From the NCBI RefSeq assembly GCF_030867095.1, contig NC_081824.1, positions 239,532,719 through 239,596,718 on the forward strand: a stretch of DNA of 64,000 nucleotides. Reading direction: 5' to 3'. Positions 35,031-45,547 of the stretch are shown one piece after another. Each line of letters begins with the position of its first letter. The first letter of the stretch is position 1. The position numbers and the translations under genes were made by a program. Below the pieces are notes generated by a model. The model was not told where the DNA came from. It was given only the letters and a program-made list of their open reading frames with translations, and searched no databases. Source of the stretch: Alligator mississippiensis. Taxonomy: Eukaryota > Chordata > Crocodylia > Alligatoridae.

Positions 35031-35690
35031 GCCCCCTGAGCCAAGCAGGAAAGACAACTGGGTGTCAGGTGACCCCAGCAAGGTGACTGTCTAGTCCCCT
35101 CTTGAAGATTTCCAGGGTAGGTGATCGCACCACCTTTGGAGGGAGCTTATTCCACAGTCTGGACACCCTAGTTGTGAAGTAGTTTTTCCTAATGTTGAGT
35201 CTGAAATGAGCCTGAAACAATCTTCTAGGAGTTTGTGACCATTACTCCTAGTTTTTCCCAAGGGTGCCCTGGTGAAGAGTTGTTCACTGAGACCTGGATG
35301 TACGCTTCTGATGTAGCGGTAAGCTTCTACCAAGTCCCCTCTCAGCCTTCTCTTTTTCAGGCTGAAGAGTCCCAGGTCCCTCAGCCTTTCCTCATATGGC
35401 TTGCCGTGCAAGTCTCTGATCATATGGGTAGCCCTTCTCTGGATTTTCTCAAGCTTTACCACATCCTTGTTAAAGTGTGGAGCCCAGAACTGGATGCAGT
35501 ACTCTAGCTGCGGTCTCACCAATGCCGAGTAGAGCTGAGTAGAGCAGGAGAATCATTTCTTTGCAATGGTTTTGTTGGTTTTGCTGGAGATGCCTCAATT
35601 GATGCATGCTAGGGTATTGTTGGCCCTGCTGGCTACAGCATCGCACTGCTGGCTCATATTCATACTGTGGTCAGTTGTTACCCCCAGGTC
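35031..35690 (-). mobile_element. CR1 ORF2 C-terminal fragment
   Basis: The minus frame 35522 to 35091 encodes VRPQLEYCIQFWAPHFNKDV...RRATHMIRDL...PYEERLRDLGLFSLKKRRLRGDL, the standard CR1 C terminus, followed by its 3' UTR words (GGGGTCACCTGACACCCAG) to about 35031. The 5' part (to about 35690) continues into the foldback arm. Confidence 0.92.
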
Positions 35691-36018
35691 TGTGGTGGCA
35701 AGTGATGGGAAATCTTCAGTCCTGCTGCCTGATGAGAGGCAGCAGTTGCACAGACACCCATGTCATGAGTTTTGCCTGTCAGCAGCTAGGGGTGCAGGGC
35801 CCCAGAACTGCCCCCCCCCCCGCACCCATCTCCTTAACAGCTGGCAGGCTTTGTGGCCTCCACAGGGGGTACCATCCCTGCAGTTTTGACCCCACTGTGG
35901 CTTAACACATACATGTGACATGAGTTTTGCTTTCAAGACTTTGGGGTGCAGTTTCCCTGAACCCTCTGCACCTACCTCCTTGAAACTTGGCAGGCTTCAT
36001 GCCCTCGGAAGGGGCTAC

Positions 36019-36634
36019 CATTCCTGCATGGGACAGGATCAGGGCAGCATTATGTTTATGTCAATCATGTTTATGATCCTAAAACTTTTTTACTTGTTAC
36101 TCCCACTGAGCTAAGTGGGTCAGACTCTAAAAGTCCTTGTTAGCAATGGCATGCTATCATTTCACACTGCTGAGAAAGAAACCAAGAAATGAGAAAGATG
36201 AACATAAAAGCAAATGAAAGAAAAGCCTAAATTTTCAGTGAGTGTAGAGCAGCTCCTTTGGCCTCAGTGAAGCTGTACTGCTTCATAGCAGCAGAGGATC
36301 TGACCCAAAGGGAACACTAAGAAATAAGGAATAAGCTTGAAACACATTTACATAGAAATAATCTGTGTAATTTGAACTAAACTTCATCTGTGTTTGTTCA
36401 TTTTCCATAAGAACAGGAATTTTACAGCATAGGCCATAAGGATGAAATCACTATATGCCACATCTCATGTCACATCTTTTCTCTTTGGTTGCTGCAGGGC
36501 AGCAAACTAAAACAGCTCTAAAGACCTTGTCATTTAATTAATTTGTAGATAATGACAGCACTCATGTTTGCAGTCTAGGTCATGCAGGTATTTGGATATG
36601 CAGTTTGAAAAGGGGCTGTTATTGTGGTGTTACT
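36019..36634. other. Intron 1, nothing recognised
   Basis: Ordinary intronic sequence between the foldback and MITE copy C. Confidence 0.5.
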
Positions 36635-37550
36635 GGGTGCTTCTACATGTGTGATTAATGCACATGAATAAACTCTGAAGTTTACTACTCTGGAGTTTTT
36701 TGCTCCTGGGTGTGCCATTTGAATGTGTACTTGGGAGCAAAAAACTCCAGAGCATATTGCTTTGGAGTTTTTTCATGCCCAGCATGTGGATCCCTGTTGG
36801 AGTAGCCTGGGCTGGCAGGGGACCTGGAGAGTCAGCCTGCCAGCCCAGGGCTGCTCTGATGAGGCTCCGCATGCTGCAGAGGGGGTGGCTAAGGCATGAG
36901 GGTGCTTTAGGAAGCACCCTTGTGCTCCAGTCAGCTGCTTCACTGCATATGGAGCCAGCCCAGGGGTGCTCTGACAGGGCTCCATGTGCTGCAGAGGGAC
37001 TGACTGAGACATGATTGTGCTTCAGCACAGGTCTAGCAGGAAGCCTCTATGCCAAGGCACCCTCATGCCTCAGCCACCCCCTCCACAGCATATGGAGCCC
37101 CGTTGCAGCCCTGGGTTGGCTGCTACCTCTGCTCCATGTGCTGCAGGACCGCTGGCTTGGGCATGAGAGTGCTTCAGTGCGAGGGCTGTAGTACCCTTAT
37201 GTCTCAGTCAGCCCCTCTGCAGCACGTGGAGCCCTGTCGGAGCACCTCTGGGCTGGCTGCTCCCATGGGGGCCCATATGTGGTGGAGCAACTGGCTGGAG
37301 CACGGGGGTGGTTTAGCACTAGGGCTGCCTGCCAGCTAATCCTGCACTGAAGTACTCTGTGCCCCTGCCAGCCAGGACAGCATCTATGCGTGCACTGCTG
37401 CACATGAAAAAAACTCTGCAAATTTTTACAAGACTACCCTGCTGCAGTGTTTATTAGTCTCATGTGCCCTAATAGGAGTGCAGGTGTAGATGCTGAGTCC
37501 TTTCCTGTGCAATTAGCCAACTGTGTAGTAAACATCTCATAGATGTGCCC
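36635..37550. mobile_element. Palindromic MITE family P, copy C
   Basis: Left end GGGTGCTTCTACATGTGTG, right end CTCATAGATGTGCCC, flanked on both sides by ACT (36632-36634 and 37551-37553). The interior, 36780-37340, alternates direct and inverted units of the family stem (GCTGCAGAGG...CATGAGGGTGCTT and AAGCACCCTTGTGC...), so it can fold into several hairpins. 36690-36770 contains inverted CTCCAGAGT/ACTCTGGAG words. Open frames inside are shadows of the repeats. Confidence 0.75.
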
Positions 37551-37957
37551 ACTGTGCATCAGGTCTACCTACAGTTGAGGAAAATCAGGTCTGAGGATAC
37601 CAAAGGAAAAGAATGTGCACATTTTTTTTCCCACCACAAAAACTGAAGGAAATGCTATTCCCTAAAGAACTGGAGATTTAGGGTCTTCTAAACTTGTGCC
37701 ACTTGTGGGTAAGGATGGTGAAAAGAGATCCTTAGCACTCCTGTCATTGTCCCATTGTTAGCTATTTCTAGTCTTAAACCACACATGTGCTTCAGGGGGA
37801 GACATGATAACAGCATGTGAAGGCATGTGCATGAACTTTAAAGTAGCTATGTAGTTAGCCCCTGGGTTTCAGCAGGGGCTAACTAGCCAACTTGGTATCC
37901 ATCTTCTTTAGCAGGCACATACAGCCACTACTGAAACTCATGCCTTTGCATCTTCAC

Positions 37958-38467
37958 CAGAGGTGTATCTATAAGTTTTGGTACCCTGGCAACAACTTTT
38001 GAAGGGAGGAGGGGTGGAGGTGAGGGCAAGCACTTCTTTATTGCATCTGAGGCAGCCCTAGGCCCCTGTTTCACTGGCCATAGTAGCCCAGCTAGAGAAA
38101 CCCTGCCCTGCCTGGCTGTAGGAGTTGGGTGCCAGGACACAGCTGGTACTTGACATCTGTACCTCACTGCCTAGCCCTGGAAGCTGAACTGGAGCAGTCC
38201 TGCACTGCCCAGTTATAGGAGGGTCTTACCTGCCCCAGGGAGCCCTGTTGCTTCTCCTGTGTTGCATCACACAACTGCTGCAGCTGATTGGTGCAGGGCT
38301 TCTCCCACTTGTGCTGTGTGTAGACGAAGCAAGGTGGCAAGGAGCTTCTTCTTCTATGGCCAGAGGGGGCAGGGCTACTCCAGAAGTGGCTAGACCCTGG
38401 GATAGGGGGGGCATCATTCCAGTGCCTCAAGTCGTGCCTCCTTCACCTTCCCCAAGTTATGCTACTG
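37958..38467. mobile_element. hAT-like non-autonomous element H2
   Basis: Left end CAGAGGTGTATCTATAAG and right end (reverse complement CAGTAGCATAACTTGGGG), flanked by ATCTTCAC (37950-37957) and ATCTTCAT (38468-38475), an 8-bp duplication with one change. 510 bp. A related left end, CAGTAGTGTAACTGAGGGG, occurs at about 39837. Confidence 0.8.
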
Positions 38468-38596
38468 ATCTTCATTGTTATTGGGGCCTGAGCTGCCTAT
38501 ACCCTGGATACTTGGGGTAGCCCTTGCTCAGTTACACCTCCAATGGCAATGTGGACAGATATACTCCACAGCAGCATATTGTGTATCTGTGTGTGT

Positions 38597-39013
38597 GGAT
38601 GCATACATACGTGCAAGTAAGGCAACACGATAAACTGACATAATTTGTGTCTGAGTCAGCCGCTCCTGGGTGCAGCATCTGCACGTGCATCCAGGACTGC
38701 AGCAGTTTGAGCCAGGGTGGAGCAGCCCCAAGCCCCAGGTGGCAGCATTGGGTGAGATAGAGGCTGGCTGGGGCACAAGGGTGCTGAAATGCAGGGCTAG
38801 GCAGCAGGCAGCCCCCACACTTTAGCACCCTCGTGCCCCAGCCAGCCCCTGTCAGTGTCTACACACGTGCTTTAGCAGAGCAAATCACTCCACTGTAGGA
38901 TAGTACTGTCCCCATAACTAATTCACTGTGCCTCAATACCAGTGTACATGTAGACTGTTGATGCTTTACTGCTAATTAGTCAGCTGCAATAAAGTGTATG
39001 TGTAGATGCACCC
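38597..39013. mobile_element. Palindromic MITE family P, copy D
   Basis: Left end GGATGCATACATACGTGC, right end TGTGTAGATGCACCC, flanks TGT/TGT (weak, because the left flank is TG-rich). The stem GGCTGGCTGGGGCACAAGGG at about 38760 is answered by TTAGCACCCTCGTGCCCC at about 38822. TAGGATAGTACTGT at 38897 is the family half-palindrome. Confidence 0.7.
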
Positions 39014-39064
39014 TGTGTATGTTTTTTTCCTCTGCAAGACATTTTGCCTTTTAATGGCAGAATT

Positions 39065-39112
39065 CAGTAATGGGGGGGAGGAGGGAGGGGAGGAGGGCAG
39101 GGGGAGGGTCTA
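39065..39112 (+). repeat. Purine-rich G-tract stretch
   Basis: Repeated GGGAGG/GGGGAGGAGG units on the + strand, a potential G-quadruplex. A similar stretch lies at 49260-49292. Confidence 0.7.
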
Positions 39113-39659
39113 AGGTTTGAATCCATTGGTTGGTGCTTGTTATGTTTCTCCTTTGTGGTTTTGGTAATTATGCTTTTTTGGCTCAGTTTTATAGTAAAAT
39201 AAATGACATGCATCCTTGCTAGATTGTTTGGTGGTTATTCCATGTGATTGTGAATAGCAGTAATGTCCAGGCACCCAGCAACAGCTCTTGGGGAAATACT
39301 GGCTGGACACCAAAATACAGGAGGGACCTTGGGAAAGCAGGACACATGAGTTAGAGACAGTGGGATTCCTCTCCCCTACCCCATGTTACAGTTTTGCAGT
39401 CTGGTTTCTGCACATAGAAACAGCTAGACACAGCTGGTTTTGGGGGATATCAAGAGACTGCAGGATGCTTTAAATTTCACAGATGGATCAACATTTTCAC
39501 TATGGATAAAAAATTATGAGGGGGGAAATATGGGGTAAAGGAGACAGGGAGAAGGAAGAAGTAGAAAGGACAGAGCAGAAGGAGAATCATATGCCATGCT
39601 GATGAGGGTTCCCCACTGGGAGATTACTTATGAGGTCTGGTTTCTTTTCTAATTGTGAA

Positions 39660-39835
39660 TTATGTGTAGGTACTGATCCTGCCCTTGGATGAATCTGGAG
39701 TGACAGCATTGAATTCAGTGGAATCACTCCAAACAGACACCAGGGAATGGCAGATCAGAATATTGCTTACTGACTTCAGTGGAGTTATTCTGGATTTATG
39801 CATAGTTTTGGTCCTGGTTTACTAAATCCTTGATC
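39660..39835. mobile_element. Worn amniote MITE-like repeat
   Basis: GGTACTGATCCTGCCCTTGG ... TTGAATTCAGTGGAATCACTCC ... CTGACTTCAGTGGAGTTATTC ... TTTTGGTCCTGGTTTAC matches the inverted GATCCTGC/TTCAGTGG(A) repeat common in reptiles and birds. Confidence 0.45.
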
Positions 39836-39881
39836 AGTAGTGTAACTGAGGGGGAGCAACTGGGGCAGCAATTGCCTTTAT

Positions 39882-40175
39882 CATAGAATCATAGAAAATT
39901 AGGGTTGGAAGGGACCTCAGGCAGTCAACTAGTCTGACACTTGGCTCAAAGCAGGACCATCCCTAACTAGATCATCCCAGCCAACGTTTTGGAGCTTCCA
40001 TCACCTCTCTGGGTAACCTGGCAACAAGGGCACACTGCTGGCTTATATTCAGCTTATTGTCCACTGTAACCCCCAGGTCTTTTTCTGCAGAGCTGCTGCC
40101 CAGCCAGTCAACCCCCAGCCTGTACTGGTACATGGGATTGTTCTGTCCTAAATACAGGGCAGAAAAATACCTTTC
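39882..40175 (-). mobile_element. CR1 3' end joined to a more internal CR1 piece
   Basis: ATCATAGAATCATAGAAAAT plus TAGGGTTGGAAGGGACCTCA opens a CR1 antisense 3' end. CR1 words continue to about 40018. After GGTAACCTGG the text jumps to GCAACAAGGGCACACTGCTG ... CCCCCAGGTCTTTTTCTGCA, a more internal CR1 segment, so it carries an internal deletion or is two fragments. Confidence 0.85.
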
Positions 40176-41468
40176 TCCCGCTTCCATGGGAGGGTTCTTT
40201 CTGAGCTTTTGCAAGAGGGTACAATGCAGGCGAGAGCAGCAGGGACTCAAGAAGGCAGAGAAGGCATAGCACCTAATGGAAAAGCAAATATTTCCCACAT
40301 CCCTTGATTCTAAGCTGCCAAACCACTGCAGTAGTAGATAGCTGTCTTCCACACTCCAGATGGTCAAGCAAGCTCTCAGTTACTCTGGTGCAAATCCATG
40401 GGGTATCTCCTACATTCTTAAATGTTAGTAGAAGTTTAGATTGATGAGAATTTAAGGCCAGCAGGGAGGATTGGATCATCAACTCTCTCTTCCTGTATAA
40501 CAGAGGCCATTACGTTTCACCCAGTCACCCCTGCACTGTGCCCAACAGCTGTGTTAAGCTAAGGTACAGCTTGTGTTTAGTTATAACATCTCTTATAAAG
40601 ACAGTCTTTATGTGAACACCTTAAAAGATGAAGAATCCATCATTGCCCTTGGTAGCTGGTTCCAGTGGTTAATCATCCTCACTCTGGAGTGGATCCAGGT
40701 ATGTGTGTGTCAAGAAACATTTGGATCTTTGGTTATGCAGTGCAGTGAGCTCTCTGAGCAAACTGGGATATCAGCAGCAGCACCTTCCAGAGTTCCACAA
40801 ATGCCATGAGGTCTATGAGCTCACTGGTTGGTCAGCACAGGGTCTGTCCAGAGTCCCTGCTTTTAGGTAGCTTCAGAGCCCAGGGGTGAGCAATGGCCTT
40901 CCCTTCCTTACCCCCTCTCCATTCCCCCTCTGCTTCCCTGCTGAATCCAGTGACAGGGGAAAAGAGAAGATTAGCAGCAATGGTGGTACTCAGTCCCTGA
41001 GCTCCAAGACGTTTGAAAGCAGTGGCTGAGTGCCACTGCTACTCATCCTCACTCCTCTTTTCCCCTTCTGCTGAATTCATTGGGGGGGAGGGGGGAGACA
41101 CACACTTTTCACTGCGCATGTTCCACACAACTGAAGGAGTTGCAGTTGTACCCTGGTCACCATGATCAAGGTTCTGTCCGTGATCTCACTGATAGGCATG
41201 CACCTTATTTTTCATTTAAATTTGTCTAGCTTCAGCTGCAAGCCATTGCTTCTTGATAAGCTTATCTTTGCTAAATTTAGGACCTCTCTTTTACGTGAGA
41301 TTTATTCCCTTGTACACTGTAATCAAGTCACCTCTTCTTCTTCTTTTGTATAAGCTAAACAGATTGATGGGCTTTTATGTCTAGAGATGTAAGAAATTTT
41401 CTTCAGAATAATTTTTCTTTTTGTATCCTGTTCAGTTTTAAAATATTCTTTTAAAAATGTATAGACAG

Positions 41469-42289
41469 TAGGGCTGTGCGAAATGGCACCGTTCCGTTTC
41501 GCCTTGAGTTTCGAGGTTTTGATGGAACACCGTTTGATATTGAATTTAATTTCAGTTTGAAACAGCTGTCCTGTTTTGCCTCATCAAAACAGTGAGGCTG
41601 TTCTGACTCTGTTTTGATGTTTCGCTAGATCAGCCGGGGCCAGGCAGTCAGCCCAGCTGGGCTGAGTTCCTATCCCCAGTGCTAGATCGGGCTGGGAAGT
41701 CAGCCCAGCCGGGCTGAGTTCCCATCCTCGGCGCCAGATCCAGCCAGGATGGGACTTCAGCCCAGCTGGGTTGAATTCCCATCCCCGGCACTAGATCCGG
41801 CTAGGACAGGAAGTCAGCCTAACTGGGCTGACTTCCTATCTCTGGCCAGATGTAGCGCCAGGGATGGGAACTTAGCCCATATGGGCTGTGTTTGTTTCCC
41901 CAGTGTGATGGTGGTGCTGGGAATGGGAACTCAGCCCAGCTGGGCTGAGTTTGTTTCCCTAGTGTTATCACTGCACTGGGGAAACGAACTCAGCCCAGCT
42001 GGGATGAGTTTCCCCAGTGTGATGGTGGTGCTAGGGATGGGAACTCAGCTCAGATGGGCTGAATTCATTTCCCCAGTGCGATCATCGTGCTGGGGATGGG
42101 AACTCAGCCCAGCTGGACTACCTTCCCTTCCCCACCACTATGGTCGAAACGTTTCGACTTTAGAAATGTTTCAACTAGCCTCATTTTGTTTCAAGGCTAT
42201 TTCGAAGCCCTGTGTTTCATTTTGATTTTGTTGTTTTGATCTCGAAATGAGTTGAAATGAAATGTCCGGTGAAATTTCGCACAGCCCTA
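41469..42289. mobile_element. hAT-type non-autonomous element with internal minisatellite
   Basis: TIRs TAGGGCTGTGCGAAAT and its exact complement at the right end, with an 8-bp duplication ATAGACAG at 41461-41468 and 42290-42297. These are hAT hallmarks. 821 bp, no transposase frame. The outer 150 bases are rich in GTTTCGA and GAAAC words. It sits inside the old minus-strand CR1. Confidence 0.95.
41640..42130. repeat. Minisatellite of 9 palindromic units
   Basis: Units of 52-59 bases, each centred on CAGCCCAGCTGGGCTGA. Unit starts are about 41649, 41701, 41758, 41815, 41873, 41932, 41991, 42046 and 42105. The unit core at 41928-41951 is a perfect 24-base palindrome. Open frames inside are shadows. 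Confidence 0.92.
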
Positions 42290-42540
42290 ATAGACAGAGC
42301 TGGATGCACTGTTTCAATGCCAGGGCCATCAATGCTATATATAGGTGCAAAATTATCTCCCCGCTTCTCCTCATTAACCCCCTATTTATAAAATCCCAGT
42401 ACTACATTAGCCCATTTTGCAATTACTACAGCCTGGATGCTAATGTTAAGTTGCTTGTTTACTTTTGGTTCCTAGATCACTTTCAGAGTCACTGCTAACT
42501 TTCCTATACTTATGACGGAAGGGGAGAATCTAGCTTGCCC

Positions 42541-43420
42541 CTTTTGAAGATTAGTACACTATTAGCACTTTTTGGGCCTTGTTACACCTTACGCTGTGAG
42601 CCTCACAAATGTTGATTGTCATTATGCTATCATGAGTTTGGAGCAACCACACTTCAGGCCAGCAAGAGCTTGGAGGACTGAAAGGTAAGAATCCCCTCCA
42701 TCACATTCCAGGCTTCCCCCTGAATCCCTTGGGGCTCCCCTATTTCCTCCTGCCTCCCTCCCCTGCACCCCATCTCCTGCCCCCCAGGGTACTGGGGAGG
42801 GAAGGGAGGGTAGTGGGCCCAACATTGGTGACTGGTGCCTCCTGAGTTGGGGGGGGCACTTGCCCCCCCAGTGGCCAGTCAGTAACTGGGTGGGGGTTCC
42901 AATTGTGCTGACTCAGAAGTGTCGCACCACAGGGGAACCCCCTCCCCCCCGGTTGGTGCAATCGGCTGTGGGGGGACCATGGGAATCACTTCTCTTGGCG
43001 CCCCCACTCCCTGGCTGGCACTCTCAGGGGGGTGCCAGTGCTCTTGCCTGCCCTACCTGCCCGTCACCTAAGTGGGGATTGCTGGCTGTCAGGGGGTGCA
43101 TCAGCACTCTTAGAGGGTGCACATTCATGCGTACCCCCTTGCATCCCCATGCATTGCCCCAGCACCAATCCAGGCCAGTGGCTGGTGGGGGAAGGTGGGT
43201 TGTTTACACTAAGGTGTAGCCTAGCATGGCTGCACCTTAGTGTAGTGCAAGCTGGGCAGCAAGGATCAGAGATATTCTTGTCCTGGAATGGCATAGCTTT
43301 GAGCCACATAACGAGTTTTTAAAACCAGTTTTGGGTGTTAATGTGCAGACAGTTCAGGGGTTAAGAGCTCCAGAAGCTGTCCAACATTTTACCATGTAAC
43401 AAGTCTCTCACTGGAATTGT
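42541..43420. other. GC-rich unassigned stretch
   Basis: Between old CR1 pieces. Holds C- and G-rich patches and, at 43206-43243, a hairpin with arms ACACTAAGGTG/CACCTTAGTGT. No gene supported. Confidence 0.4.
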
Positions 43421-43424
43421 AGAG

Positions 43425-45053
43425 AGGCAGCAGCAGGGCACCAGACTACCAAGCGTAGACCCTGAGATGGTGCAGAAGCACTTGGAGGAACTGGATGCAT
43501 TTAAGTCAGCAGGCCTGGATGAGCTTCATCCAAGGGTACTGAAGGCACTGGCTGACGTCATTGCACAGCCACTGGTGGGAATATTTGAACGCTCCTGGCA
43601 CACGGGCCAGGTCCCGGAGGACTGGAAAAGGGCCAATGTGGTCCCCATTTTCAAAAAGGGGAGGAAGGAGGACCCAGGCAACTATAGGCCAGTCAGTCTC
43701 ACCTCCATCCTTGGCAAAGTCTTTGAAAAAATTATCAAGGCTCACATTTGCGAGAGCCCGGCAGGAAAAATTATGCTGAGGGGAAACCAGCATGGGTTTG
43801 TAGCAGGTAGTTCATGCCTGACTAATCTAGTCTCTTTTTATGACCAGGTTACAAAACACCTGGATGCAGGAGTAGGGGGTGACGTTGTTTACTTAGACTT
43901 CAGGAAGGCCTTCGATATGGTATCCCACACCATACTGGTGAACAAGTTAAGAGGCTGTGACTTGGATGACTAGACAGTCTGGTGGGTGGTGAATTGGCTA
44001 GAGGGTCGTACCCAGAGAGTCATAGTGGATGGGTTGGTATCGACCAGGAAGGGTGTGGGCAATGGGGTCCCGCAGGGTTTGGTCCTTGGACCGATACTCT
44101 TCAATGTCTTCATCAGCGACTTGGATGAGGGAGTGAAGTGTACTTTATCCAAGTTTGTGGATGACACAAAACTGTGGGGAGAAGTGGACACGCCGGAGGG
44201 CAGGGAACAACTACAAGCAGACCTGGACAGGTTGGACAGATGGGCAGAAAACAACAGAATGCAATTCAACAAGGAGAAATGCAAAGTGCTGCACCTAGGG
44301 AGGAAAAATGTCCAGCATACCTACTGTCTAGTAAATCACCTGCTTGGTGGCACGGAATTGGAAAGGGATCTTGGAGTCCTAGTGGACTCCAAGATGAACA
44401 TGAGTCGGCAGTGTAACGAAGTCATCAGAAAAGCTAATGGCACTTTATCATGCATCAGCAGATGCATGATGAACAGAACCAAGGAGGTGATACTTCCCCT
44501 CTATTGGGCGCTGGTCAGACTGCAGTTGGAATACTGAGTGCAATTTTGGGTGCCACACTTCAAGAGGGATGTGGATAACCTGGAGAGGGTCCAGAGAAGG
44601 GCCACCCGTATGGTTAAGGGCTTGCAGGCCAAGCCCTATGAGGAGAGACTGGGGCACCTGGACCTCTTCAGCCTCCGCAAGAGAAGGTTCAGAGGCGACC
44701 TTGTGGCTGCCTATAAGTTCATCACGGGGGCACAGAAGGGAATTGGTGAGGTTTTACTCACCAAGGCGCCCCTGGGGGTTACAAGAAATAATGGCCACAA
44801 GCTAGCAGAGAGCAGATTTAGACTGGACATTAGGAAGAACTTCTTCACAGTCAGAGTGGCCCAAGTCTGGAATGGGCTCCCAAGGGAGGTGGTGCTCTCC
44901 TCTACCCTGGGGGTCTTCAAGAGAAGGTTAGATAGGCATCTAGCTGGGGTCATCTAAACCCAGCACTCTTTCCTGCCTATGCAGGGGGTCGGACTCGATG
45001 ATCTATTGAGGTCCCTTCTGACCCTGACATCTATGAATCTATGAATCTATAAG
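43425..45053 (+). mobile_element. 5'-truncated CR1 LINE, nearly intact ORF2 3' half
   Basis: One frame is open from 43467 to 44954, apart from in-frame TAG 43971-43973 and TGA 44535-44537 (in place of the Cys codon of LEYCVQFW). It encodes reverse transcriptase blocks GNYRPVSLTS, YLDFRKAFDMVSH (motif A), NGVPQGLVLGPILF and FVDDTKLW (motif C), then the CR1 C terminus to VI at 44954. The 3' UTR ends GGACTCGATGATCTATTGAG ... ATCTATGAATCTATAA, the CR1 terminal repeat, at about 45050. The low stop count and full 3' end make it one of the younger LINE copies here. Confidence 0.97.
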
Positions 45054-45059
45054 GCCCTT

Positions 45060-45540
45060 TCAGTCTTCTGGAATTCCCTTGGGGTTCCACAAGATCTATT
45101 AAGAATGAACGTAGCTAGCTCTGCCAGCTCTTTTAGGACTCTTGGGTATAAGTCAATCAGGATTGGTGATTTAAAAATATATAGAGATTTATTGCTACTT
45201 ACCCAACATTTCCATTACCAGTGGCCTGGAAATTCTTCCTTACCATAATGTTATGCAGTATCATGTCTTAGCACCTCATACAACCTAAAGGATTTGACGT
45301 TACTCTGCCTTGTCAAACTCAAAACTGAATTTGGTCAATTGTGTAAAATGTTGTATTTCTACAGAGTTGCGCTGTATTCATGACTTTTTACCTCACCATT
45401 CTCAAAGTTTCTTGCACCCGCAAAGAATGCTGATTGTTCCTTTCTAGTAGAAAAGTCAGTGCTTGTAAATTCACAGATGTAATTTAATCTTGACTAGTGT
45501 AGCCCCTTTCTCTGTGGCTTTGATTAACTTACCCTTGTCC
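45060..45540 (-). mobile_element. Old CR1/L3 fragment
   Basis: TTTCAGTCTTCTGGAATTCC, TCTGCCAGCTCTTTTAGGAC and CTCTTGGGTATAAGTCAATC are antisense CR1 ORF2 words from between the endonuclease and reverse transcriptase regions. Possibly the 5' continuation of the copy at 40600-42540. Confidence 0.65.
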
Positions 45541-45547
45541 AATTCTA

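Larger units (their letters stand above)
34736..36018. repeat. Foldback inverted duplication carrying CR1 sequence
   Basis: 34736-34905 is the reverse complement of 35849-36018, with about 5 mismatches in 170 and no indel. 34934-35030 is the reverse complement of 35576-35672, with about 7 mismatches in 97. The left arm lacks about 148 bases present in the right between these blocks. The outer block is a non-coding repeat containing CTGCCAAGTTTCAAGGAG. The inner block is CR1 ORF2 sequence. The spacer, 35031-35575, is minus-strand CR1. Confidence 0.9.
40600..42540 (-). mobile_element. Old CR1 interrupted by a hAT element and another insert
   Basis: Antisense CR1 words occur at 40620-40685 (GCTGGTTCCAGTGGTTAATC), 41200-41400 (TTGTCTAGCTTCAGCTGCAA, AATCAAGTCACCTCTTC) and, beyond the hAT element, 42305-42480 (TTTCAATGCCAGGGCCATCA, TTAACCCCCTATTTATAAA). 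The gap 40690-41190 is an unassigned insert. Further antisense CR1-like sequence at 45060-45540 may belong to the same old copy. Confidence 0.75.

Noticed and set aside
41749..42225. 158-codon frame with a repeated SPAxWAEF pattern
   Set aside because: Product of the nine-unit minisatellite inside the hAT element.
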